DNA of 64,000 nucleotides from Candidatus Cohnella colombiensis (GTDB lineage: Bacteria; Bacillota; Bacilli; Paenibacillales; Paenibacillaceae), in assembly GCA_029203125.1 (NCBI GenBank), contig CP119317.1, positions 3,286,001 through 3,350,000 on the forward strand. The letters are read 5' to 3'. Positions 43,437 through 50,716 of this stretch are shown piece by piece. A program made the position numbers and the translations under genes. Below the pieces are notes generated by a model. It saw nothing but the letters and a program-made list of their open reading frames with translations. It did no database searches and had not been told where the DNA came from. The stretch's first letter is position 1. Every line of letters starts with the position of its first letter.

Positions 43437-44606
43437 TTACGCTGGTACATCTACTTTCTCTTTTTTCTTACTTCCGCCAGCAAGTTGTCCCGGCACATTA
43501 CCGAACAAAATCCAAGATGACTTAAACAGCTTGCTAACAACCGTTACAATGACCCAGGAAATGATCACCGCGCACAAGTAGCCTCCGAGATACCAGAGGT
43601 GATGTACGAGCATACTGCCTCCCTGTGGCGGGAATTTACGATAGATGAGTAGCACAAATGGATGAAGAAGATACACACCGAACGATACCATCCCTAGATG
43701 TCTAAGCAGCTTAAGACCAAAGGAACGGTTCATTGCCCCTCCAACGAGAAATGCAAGCTGCATCAACACAATCGGAGTTAGCATCGTATAGATATCCCAG
43801 AATAAATCTCGATCAAAGTTCGTATAGATGTAAGTTTTATCTAGCCTGGAGTAATAATAGTTAGTTACATCCGTTAAACCTGCGGTCAACCATACACCCC
43901 ATAGCACGATCCAAGCTGCCAAACGCGATTTTGAAAAGTTTTCTTTCGAGATGATGATCCACGATTTTATTTGGTCAAAATAAATGCCTAACCACGCACC
44001 AAGAAAGTATTGACCGAAGTAAGTTGGTGCCCAGCTCGCACGATTGGGAATCTGCCAGTATTCTCTATTATATAGGAAGAATGCCCATTGCAAAGCGACA
44101 CCGACGAAGATCGCAGAAGCTGCGAGCCAACGATAGCGCTTGAATAGGAAAAGCAGGATTGGAAACAATAAATATAATTGAATGTTAATAAATACAAAGT
44201 AGAGATGGGTATAAGCTTTACCGGTTATTAGCCGATCCCAAAAAGTCGGAAGCAACTGCTCCAAATCCCACGGCTTACCATTCATTTTCCACGTATACAA
44301 AAAGTATAGCGCTGAAAACACAATATACGGAACAACAACGAGCAACAGTCGACGACTGTAAAATTTCTTCATGCGCGCTCCCGTAATCGGTTGTGGGAAG
44401 TAGTTATAGAAAAGGACGAAACTACTCAAAAAAATAAACGAGGTTGTCCCGATCTTACTAAATATATTAAAAAAGTTATAAACTCCGTATAGACCTGATT
44501 CTTTCATTGCGATCGTTGCATTCGATGTGGAGTGGACCATCATCACACCCAGAATAGCGATCCCACGCACGAGATCAATCTCAAGTAATTTCGAACGACG
44601 TTCCAT
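43437..44606 (-). CDS. Membrane acyltransferase, acyltransferase-3 family
   Basis: A 389-residue integral membrane protein with about ten hydrophobic segments, starting LLEIDLVRGIAILGVMMVHS, which is the acyltransferase-3 signature with the catalytic His (here in VHS), and SFGVYLLHPFVLLIY in the last part. Such enzymes transfer acyl groups to carbohydrates or peptidoglycan outside the membrane. It lies between comFC and yvyF, an insertion relative to B. subtilis. Donor and acceptor are unknown; modification of surface glycans is plausible. AGGAGGACTT precedes the ATG. Confidence 0.85.
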   Translation of the reverse strand: MERRSKLLEIDLVRGIAILGVMMVHSTSNATIAMKESGLYGVYNFFNIFSKIGTTSFIFLSSFVLFYNYFPQPITGARMKKFYSRRLLLVVVPYIVFSALYFLYTWKMNGKPWDLEQLLPTFWDRLITGKAYTHLYFVFINIQLYLLFPILLFLFKRYRWLAASAIFVGVALQWAFFLYNREYWQIPNRASWAPTYFGQYFLGAWLGIYFDQIKSWIIISKENFSKSRLAAWIVLWGVWLTAGLTDVTNYYYSRLDKTYIYTNFDRDLFWDIYTMLTPIVLMQLAFLVGGAMNRSFGLKLLRHLGMVSFGVYLLHPFVLLIYRKFPPQGGSMLVHHLWYLGGYLCAVIISWVIVTVVSKLFKSSWILFGNVPGQLAGGSKKKEKVDVPA

Positions 44607-44697
44607 AAGTCCTCCTAATGTTATGACATCTAGTTATCATAACATAGAGAAGATGGAGTCGAATATACAATTAAATTGTAAAAATAGCTTAATTATT

Positions 44698-45477
44698 CTA
44701 AGATCTCGCCCACGATATCCCATAGATTTGTGTATTCTTTCGACCACCATCCCCTTCACTCAGCACACGTGCGCACTCATTCATCGTACTTCCCGTCGTA
44801 TAAATGTCATCTAGCAGAATGATTCTTTCTAAGTTATTTACTTTCTGAATGGGTGAAAATAATCCGCTCATATCCTCCACTCGACTGCGACGACTTTTCA
44901 AGCTTTGTTTTTCGGTATGACGTTGTCTATACAACATGGGTCGATAAGGGATACCATACCAATGAGATAGATGGATCGCCATTCGTTCCGCTTGGTTGAA
45001 TCCGCGCTCACGCAATCGCTCCGATGCTAATGGAACGCAAGTTATCGCTTGAAAATAAACCGGTCTTTGACATACAGAAGCACATAACCGCTCAAATGCG
45101 AAAGCGAGCATCGCAGCTAGCAGTGCTTCTAACCTTTCTTGTCCTCTGTACTTGTATAATGCCAGCCACTCACGCATACGATCATCGTACTTTACAGCAC
45201 ATCGGCAAAGTTCAACATACCGAGTCGCCCGTCTCACACAATCTTCGCATCGTTCATGTCGACCGCAAATGTTGCAAATCGGTTTAGCAATCCACGGAAT
45301 TTGTGACAAGCAAGACTTACATAGCTGCTCCAACACTTTTCGAGGGGCTGGATGTTCAATCGCAATTGGAACCGTATTCATACCATTGTGTTGGGGTCTT
45401 CCGCCACAAAGTGGACAACGTTGCTCAATTGAAGCGAATAATGCAGTAAGCTTGTTCAACATGTACATCCACCTCAT
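44698..45477 (-). CDS. comFC: ComF family protein, phosphoribosyltransferase-like
   Basis: ComFC is needed for natural DNA uptake, probably acting with the ComFA helicase. The 259-residue protein has zinc-binding cysteines at the N-terminus (CPLCGG, CKSCLSQIPW, CNICGRHERCEDC) and a type I phosphoribosyltransferase fold with the PRPP loop IILLDDIYTTGSTMNECA at about 220. ITCVPLASERLRERGFNQAE is another family signature. Its ATG overlaps the comFA stop (ATGA). Confidence 0.94.
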   Translation of the reverse strand: MRWMYMLNKLTALFASIEQRCPLCGGRPQHNGMNTVPIAIEHPAPRKVLEQLCKSCLSQIPWIAKPICNICGRHERCEDCVRRATRYVELCRCAVKYDDRMREWLALYKYRGQERLEALLAAMLAFAFERLCASVCQRPVYFQAITCVPLASERLRERGFNQAERMAIHLSHWYGIPYRPMLYRQRHTEKQSLKSRRSRVEDMSGLFSPIQKVNNLERIILLDDIYTTGSTMNECARVLSEGDGGRKNTQIYGISWARS

Positions 45478-47513
45478 ATTCGGGATTTAATGTAACCTTG
45501 TTTTACTGCTAAACGATTCATATTTGTAATCTGTCTAATCGCCTGTCTTTGAGCATCTGTGAAACGCGGCGCGACGAAGTAGACGAGTCCACACGGATCT
45601 TCTAAAGATCGTCCCGCACGCCCAGCCATCTGAACTAATGCAGCCGCATCGAATTGAGCATTATCTGCATTTAATACAAATACATCACTTTTCGAAATGG
45701 TTACTCCTCGCTCCAAGATCGTCGTCGTAACGAGCACTCTAATATTACGATTGCGAAACTCCGTTACTTTGTGTGTTCGATGTTCATCCTTTGAAGAGGT
45801 TCCGTCGATCAAATGCTCCTCGATGCCCATGAAGTGCACGGAATTCCGGAGTATATTTACCAGTGGCTCCACTTGTTTCACATAGGGTACGAAAAGAAAG
45901 AGTTGTGCCCCTCGGTCGATCGAATGTCTAAGCAACTTAAGAAGGGACTTTGGCGCAATTTGCATTGTATGCAATGCTATTGGCTTTAAGAAATTTCGCT
46001 TCGGTACAGGCAATGTATGTCCGTGGAATCTAACAGGTACACGTGCACAAGACAACTTACCTCGTGCAACTGCACGTTGCATCGCTTGCGGTGGTGTTGC
46101 ACTCAAATAGATCGTTGCACCTGTCCGCTTCGTACATTTTGTCGCAGCGAAGTGTAGCATCGGATCATTGTGATAGGGGAATGCATCCATCTCGTCTATA
46201 AGCACTAAATCAAAAGCTTCTTGAAAGCGGATCAACTGGTGCGTTGTCGCCAATGTCAAAGCACCCTCTTGCCAGCGCTCGTCACTCCCACCATAGAGCA
46301 CGACACGGGTGTAATCAGGAAATGCTTTTGCAATACGTGGTGCTAACTCCAAAACGACATCCCGGCGTGGGGTAGCAACAAGCACACGGCCACCTTGTCT
46401 CAATACCGCTTCGAGCAAAGGGAAAATCATCTCTGTCTTCCCTGCGCCCGTTACCGCCCATAGCAAAAATGTCGCTCCATCGCATGGATGAGTCTGTTGC
46501 CTATGTAGAAACTGGAGTGCATCAGCCGCAGCTTGGGATTGCGCAGCACTAAGCGACCATCGGCTCTGTAGCGCCTGTGGCTGACTACGTAGCTGGGGAG
46601 ATTCGGATGAAGGAGGAGACGCGGTTGCTTCGCGGGGCGGGGGAGCTTTTGCCTCGCGGCGGGCGGGCGCGGTTGCTTCGCGGGGCGGGGGCGCGCCCAC
46701 GAGGAGTAGCCCGCATTGGCGGCTGCGCCCCATGTTGATGCATGCCTCGCAATATGCGCAGGCATGCTGTTCGCAGGCGGCGCAGGCTGTGCGCCGCAGA
46801 TGGGGTTTGCCGCTACCGCATCGGCGGCAGGCAAGCATGTGGCGCTCGCGAGCGGCGCGTGGGAATGCTGCGAGGACCTGTCCGAGCAGCTTTCCCCACC
46901 TGCCGCGTGGTGGCGCTAGGGGCTCGGGCGGCGCGACTGCAGCGATAAGCTGCAGTGAGCCCTGGAGCGATGCGAGCTGCCATGCAGCGAGCAGCAAGGG
47001 TCTGGCCACCGCATGTGGTGCGGTGGCCTGCAGTTGCACTGCTTCTTCTAGAAGCAGTGCACGGCCTGCGAGGCGAGCAGACGCGTCGCGTGCGAGAGCG
47101 ATGAGCTGCCTAGCATCTACGCGGTAAAGCTCTACACTCCGTGCATTCCGCTTCACATCAACAACAGTCGTGTTCCACTCTGTCATTGCACTGTTTTCTC
47201 CCCGAAGCTCGTGATGCAGTTTCGCCAATGTCTGCTCTAAATCGCGAGAGATTTGCATTGTATTTCCCACTACACCCTGCACATCACTTTGCCATCTCTG
47301 ACGCAACAAGAGACAAGTCGCCTCAGCTAGATCAATCGATACCATTTGACTCACTTTTACGATTTCACTGACAGTACATGGCTCTCCCCCCACACTTTCT
47401 CTGAACCTTGCATCTTGCCAATAGTTCCAATCAACCTCCCATGCAATTGAGTAACATGGAACCCACCTCAACCCAGCTAAAACTGCATATACAAGCACAT
47501 TCACTCCAAACAC
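45474..47513 (-). CDS. comFA: ComFA, late competence DNA helicase
   Basis: A superfamily 2 ATPase that helps pull single-stranded DNA through ComEC. The 679-residue protein has a four-cysteine zinc finger (ACRRCGSG, CAACEQHACAYCEAC), Walker A LLWAVTGAGKTEM, the DEMDAF box, YLSATPP and the C-terminal TTTILERGVTISKSD and QMAGRAGRS. It is larger than B. subtilis ComFA (about 460 residues): residues about 1-215 are an extra N-terminal region, and a Pro/Arg/Ala-rich linker with repeated PPPREATA separates zinc finger and helicase. Residues about 134-311 are encoded by strikingly GC-rich DNA. It overlaps comFC by 4 bases; comFB is absent. Confidence 0.92.
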   Translation of the reverse strand: MFGVNVLVYAVLAGLRWVPCYSIAWEVDWNYWQDARFRESVGGEPCTVSEIVKVSQMVSIDLAEATCLLLRQRWQSDVQGVVGNTMQISRDLEQTLAKLHHELRGENSAMTEWNTTVVDVKRNARSVELYRVDARQLIALARDASARLAGRALLLEEAVQLQATAPHAVARPLLLAAWQLASLQGSLQLIAAVAPPEPLAPPRGRWGKLLGQVLAAFPRAARERHMLACRRCGSGKPHLRRTACAACEQHACAYCEACINMGRSRQCGLLLVGAPPPREATAPARREAKAPPPREATASPPSSESPQLRSQPQALQSRWSLSAAQSQAAADALQFLHRQQTHPCDGATFLLWAVTGAGKTEMIFPLLEAVLRQGGRVLVATPRRDVVLELAPRIAKAFPDYTRVVLYGGSDERWQEGALTLATTHQLIRFQEAFDLVLIDEMDAFPYHNDPMLHFAATKCTKRTGATIYLSATPPQAMQRAVARGKLSCARVPVRFHGHTLPVPKRNFLKPIALHTMQIAPKSLLKLLRHSIDRGAQLFLFVPYVKQVEPLVNILRNSVHFMGIEEHLIDGTSSKDEHRTHKVTEFRNRNIRVLVTTTILERGVTISKSDVFVLNADNAQFDAAALVQMAGRAGRSLEDPCGLVYFVAPRFTDAQRQAIRQITNMNRLAVKQGYIKSRI
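46621..46691. repeat. Two 23-bp GC-rich direct repeats inside comFA
   Basis: A 23-base sequence starting GCGGTTGCTTCGCGGGGC occurs at 46621-46643 and 46669-46691, 48 bases apart and in frame. It encodes the repeated Pro-Arg-Glu-Ala-Thr-Ala linker. Confidence 0.85.
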
Positions 47514-47653
47514 CTCCTATCTCATTTTCACCAAATAGCTAGACTCAAAATTCTTCCTCTATCAATCAAACATCGCTGAACATAAGCGGACTTGCTTACC
47601 TTGATTACCTCACATCGCAAATGAGTGCAACCTCGCGCACTGTAGCGAAAGTT
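47514..47653. other. Upstream region of comFA, nothing certain seen
   Basis: 140 bases from the comFA start to the repeat array. No convincing ComK box (AAAA-N5-TTTT pairs) or promoter was recognised. The last 17 bases resemble the 51-bp repeat family. Confidence 0.5.
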
Positions 47654-48008
47654 TGACTTATTGAGCAATCCTGTATGAAATTTCATACACAACAGCTGCA
47701 TGATTTGACTTATTGAGCAATCCTGTATGAAATTTCATACACAACAGCTACATGATTTGACTTATTGAGCAATCCTGTATGAAATTTCATACACAACAGC
47801 GATTGATTTGACTTATTGGGCAATCCTGTATGAAATTTCATACACAACAGCTACATGATTTGACGTATTGTGCAATCCTGTATGAAATTTCATACACAAC
47901 AGCTGCATGATTTGACTTATTGAGCAATCCTGTATGAAATTTCATACACAACAGCGGTTGATTTGACATATTGAGCAACCCTGTATGAAATTTCATACAC
48001 AACAGCGG
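47654..48008. repeat. Seven-copy tandem array of an 18-bp perfect palindrome
   Basis: The palindrome TGTATGAAATTTCATACA occurs without mismatch at 47672, 47724, 47776, 47827, 47879, 47931 and 47982 (first bases). The unit is 51-52 bp; the spacers between palindromes (TTGACTTATTGAGCAATCC type) are also conserved with a few changes. No gene lies here. The period equals about five helical turns, so all copies face one side of the DNA. Transcribed in either direction each copy could form a hairpin. Function is unknown. Confidence 0.95.
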
Positions 48009-48135
48009 TTCTTTCGCGATTTCCACCGGGCTAGCCACTTCGGACAATGTAGCGAAAGTTTCTTTCGCTATTTCCCCCGAGCGAGCCGCTTCGAGCGCCA
48101 TAGCGAAAGATTCCTTCGTCATCACCCCCAGTGAG
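48009..48135. repeat. 51-bp direct repeats of a second family
   Basis: Two full copies at 48009-48059 and 48060-48110 (starting TTCTTTCGCGATTTCC and TTCTTTCGCTATTTCC, ending TAGCGAAAG plus one base) and a partial third to about 48135. A related end, TGTAGCGAAAGT, stands at 47642-47653 directly before the palindrome array. TTTCGCTA and TAGCGAAA make each unit's ends complementary. Confidence 0.85.
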
Positions 48136-48149
48136 CTGCAAAAAACATC

Positions 48150-48194
48150 AAAAAAACACACCCCAGTCGTCCTTTGGACGATTGTAGAGTGTGC
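48150..48194 (-). terminator. Terminator of the small membrane-protein gene
   Basis: CACAC/GTGTG outer and TCGTCC/GGACGA inner pairing, then TTTTTTT on the minus strand, 18 bases after the stop at 48212. Confidence 0.75.
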
Positions 48195-48211
48195 TTCACT
48201 CGTTGTTATTG

Positions 48212-48598
48212 TTAAGGTAATTTGGCCAAGTCAGTGACTTGATCAAGCTCGATCCAGATCACCTGATGTTGTTCCCCATCTGCAGCTACTTTGTGTAACC
48301 CGCTCTGCTCCTCTTTGCGGATGCAAGCGATTCCAGTGCCTCGTTTCGCAAAGCGATCCATGATTGCACCGGTTTCATCCGACGAATGATCTAGTACAAC
48401 TGTAATTGCGATGTCTGTGCCTGAGCGCCTAGAAAAATGCTGCAACGCACGGACATATCCCTCTATCTCCATCTGGTGGTTACCTGCGACTAACACGTAA
48501 TGCCGAGCAGCCACACCAGCCTCCCGTCGATAAGCCCAATGCACGATTGCAACTGCCGCTGCGTATAAGCCGATAATCCACATTAAATCTAGGAACAC
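48212..48598 (-). CDS. Small membrane-anchored protein of unknown function
   Basis: A 128-residue protein with one N-terminal hydrophobic segment (LMWIIGLYAAAVAIVHWAY) followed by a cytosolic alpha/beta part that recalls the start of a GT2 fold: VLVAGNHQMEIEGYVRALQH, ITVVLDHSSDETGAIMDRF. It lacks catalytic DXD residues and the rest of a glycosyltransferase. GTG at 48598 is chosen because AAGGGGGTGA lies 5 bases upstream; an ATG at 48634 has no such site. It lies between comFA and degU where B. subtilis has degV, which it does not resemble. Confidence 0.6.
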   Translation of the reverse strand: MFLDLMWIIGLYAAAVAIVHWAYRREAGVAARHYVLVAGNHQMEIEGYVRALQHFSRRSGTDIAITVVLDHSSDETGAIMDRFAKRGTGIACIRKEEQSGLHKVAADGEQHQVIWIELDQVTDLAKLP

Positions 48599-48724
48599 AA
48601 CGGTCACCCCCTTAGAAGTTACGTGACACATCATATGCCACGAACGGGGATGGAGTTACACCAACTGAGCGAAAGGGATATCGAAACATCCTTCTAGACA
48701 ACCCACTTATGTAATCTAGTTAGA

Positions 48725-49447
48725 CTACAAAGTTACCCAACCATATTTAATTGCAGTAATAACTGCTTGTGTACGGTCGTCAACTTCCATCTTTTGCAAA
48801 ATGCTGCTCACATGATTTTTAACTGTTTTCTCGCTAATGAACAGTCCCTCACCGATGGATTTGTTGCTTTTTCCTTCTGCCATTAAACGAAGTACCTCAG
48901 CTTCACGACGAGTCAGCGGATTGTTTGCCCTCGGTGCAATCTTAGTCACAAGCTCACGACTAGCTGCTGCTCCCGAGTCTGCACCGATCTCATCGAGGTA
49001 GGTCATCCGACGAAGCTGATTAATAAGCTTTCCTGTTACCTTAGGATGAATGTAAGCGTGACCTTCTACAACGGTGCGGATCGCGTTAATGAGCGTTTCA
49101 ACTTCCATGTCCTTTAGTAGATAGCCGCTGGCTCCCTTGCGCAGCGTCTCGAACACGTAGCTTTCATCATCGTGGATGGATAAAATAATTACTTTAATAT
49201 CCGGAAAAATATCGCGCAACCGCTCCGTCGCTACGACACCATTTTCCACGGGCATGTTGATGTCTAGCAAAATAACATCTGGCTTGATGTGATTGCAGAA
49301 CTCGAGCACCTGAATCCCATCGCCACACTCTCCAACGACCTCCAAATCACTTTCCATGTTGAGGATTCTCTTGAGTCCTTCACGGAAAAGCTGATGATCG
49401 TCAGCCAGGAGCACTTTGATCTTATTAGCTGCCGGTATGTTCTCCAT
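48725..49447 (-). CDS. degU: Response regulator DegU
   Basis: DegU is the DNA-binding partner of DegS and controls exoenzymes, competence, motility and multicellularity. The 240-residue protein has a receiver domain (KVLLADDHQLFREGL; phospho-acceptor Asp62 in VILLDINMP; Lys in GYLLKDME) and a LuxR-type HTH (LTRREAEVLRLMAEGKSNKSIGE, ISEKTVKNHVSSIL). The linker between them is a little longer than in simple NarL proteins, as in DegU. Its start lies 23 bases inside degS, so translation is coupled. Confidence 0.96.
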   Translation of the reverse strand: MENIPAANKIKVLLADDHQLFREGLKRILNMESDLEVVGECGDGIQVLEFCNHIKPDVILLDINMPVENGVVATERLRDIFPDIKVIILSIHDDESYVFETLRKGASGYLLKDMEVETLINAIRTVVEGHAYIHPKVTGKLINQLRRMTYLDEIGADSGAAASRELVTKIAPRANNPLTRREAEVLRLMAEGKSNKSIGEGLFISEKTVKNHVSSILQKMEVDDRTQAVITAIKYGWVTL

Positions 49448-50621
49448 CTGCGATTAGCCCCTTTCCTGCTTCTGAATTTGTTGATACTTCTATCCTAATC
49501 TTCGTGCCTCGTCCAATAACAGAATCGATATGAAGCTTCCCCTGAAGAAGCTCCACTCGTTCCTTCATTCCAATAATGCCGTAATGTGAATGCGCTCTAG
49601 TATTTGCTTTAGACTGCATGGCATCGACTATGAATCCAACACCATTATCTTCAACAAGAAGTTCCACCTTATCCTCTGAAAAGCTGATTTCTAGCGAGAT
49701 AAAAGTAGATTGAGCATGCTTATGCGCATTGCTGAAAGCTTCCTGCACTAACCGATACAATGCCGCCTCCATCGCTGAAGGAAGTCTACGTTCCTTGCCC
49801 ACAGACTCGAAGATCGTTCGCGTGAGCGTCTTTTCTTCGAAGTCCTGTGCGAACTTCCGTAGCGTTGGAACTAAACCGAGATCATCTAATGTCATCGGCC
49901 GCAGATTGAAAATAATTTTACGGATTTCCTCGAGTCCGAGGCGGATCTGAGACTTTAAATCTATTAATTCATTGCGCACGACGTCTAAATCGCCTTTATC
50001 TAGCATGCGCTCTGCAATTTCTGTTCGCAGTACAAGATTCGCGAGTGATTGCGCAGGACCATCGTGGATGTCTCTAGCAATCCGCTTGCGTTCCTCTTCT
50101 TGGGCCAAAATGATCTTTAAACCAATGACTTGACGATTTTTAGCAGACTCGAGAATGCGTGTAACTTGTGTTAAATCTCCCGAGAGATAGTCAAGCACAA
50201 CACTCATCTGCAAGCTGATCGTTTCCGCACGCTCAATGGACATCTCCACATTGCGCGTTCGCTTCTGCAAGTCGTCTCGTCGTATTTTTAAATAGTGTTC
50301 CTTTTCTCTATAGACCATCAAATCCAATTGAAGCTGCGTCGCTTTCTCATAGGCAGCCTTAATATCCTGCTCTGAGAAACGAACAAAGTCACGACTTACT
50401 TCCGTTAGGCGGATTCTTGCAAATCGGTATGCACGCTCTAGCTGATCCACCTTCTCAATCGTGGTTGTCGTTTCGACCAATAGCATGTCTAGTTCTTGAT
50501 GTAGATTCGTCAATTCTCGCCTTGCAGCTTCACAAATCTCGAACACTTGGATCTTGCTATCTTCCATAACACTTATCGCGGTTTGGATGACTTGATCTAT
50601 CTGATCTACTCGAAAATCCAT
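49425..50621 (-). CDS. degS: Sensor histidine kinase DegS
   Basis: A cytoplasmic histidine kinase without membrane segments. The 398-residue protein has an N-terminal coiled-coil sensor region (about 1-170), the HisKA_3 phospho-acceptor His186 in RIARDIHDGPAQSLAN, and an HATPase domain with ALYRLVQEAFSNAHKHA, EDNGVGF and HYGIIGMKERVELLQGKL. The C-terminal 25 residues overlap degU. GTAAGGTAG precedes the ATG. It responds in B. subtilis to flagellar rotation and other cues, which suits its place before the flagellar region. Confidence 0.96.
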   Translation of the reverse strand: MDFRVDQIDQVIQTAISVMEDSKIQVFEICEAARRELTNLHQELDMLLVETTTTIEKVDQLERAYRFARIRLTEVSRDFVRFSEQDIKAAYEKATQLQLDLMVYREKEHYLKIRRDDLQKRTRNVEMSIERAETISLQMSVVLDYLSGDLTQVTRILESAKNRQVIGLKIILAQEEERKRIARDIHDGPAQSLANLVLRTEIAERMLDKGDLDVVRNELIDLKSQIRLGLEEIRKIIFNLRPMTLDDLGLVPTLRKFAQDFEEKTLTRTIFESVGKERRLPSAMEAALYRLVQEAFSNAHKHAQSTFISLEISFSEDKVELLVEDNGVGFIVDAMQSKANTRAHSHYGIIGMKERVELLQGKLHIDSVIGRGTKIRIEVSTNSEAGKGLIADGEHTGS

Positions 50622-50716
50622 CTACCTTACTCCCCGTAGCAGACTACTGTTACTTTATCTATCATATCATACTTCAGTAGTACGACGAGTAAAAAAGTAG
50701 TGTAATTTCTGGAAAA

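Noticed and set aside
46451..47127. Several long frames in other registers inside comFA
   Set aside because: They arise from high G+C, which removes stops; they overlap the zinc finger and linker of a real gene.
47654..48008. CRISPR array
   Set aside because: Spacers between the palindromes are nearly identical, no cas genes are nearby, and unit size variation fits tandem duplication.
47838..48161. A 107-codon minus-strand frame across the repeats, with 17-residue repeats
   Set aside because: It is entirely built of the intergenic DNA repeats, breaks where units are 52 rather than 51 bases, and has no ribosome binding site. Likely a by-product of repeat phasing.
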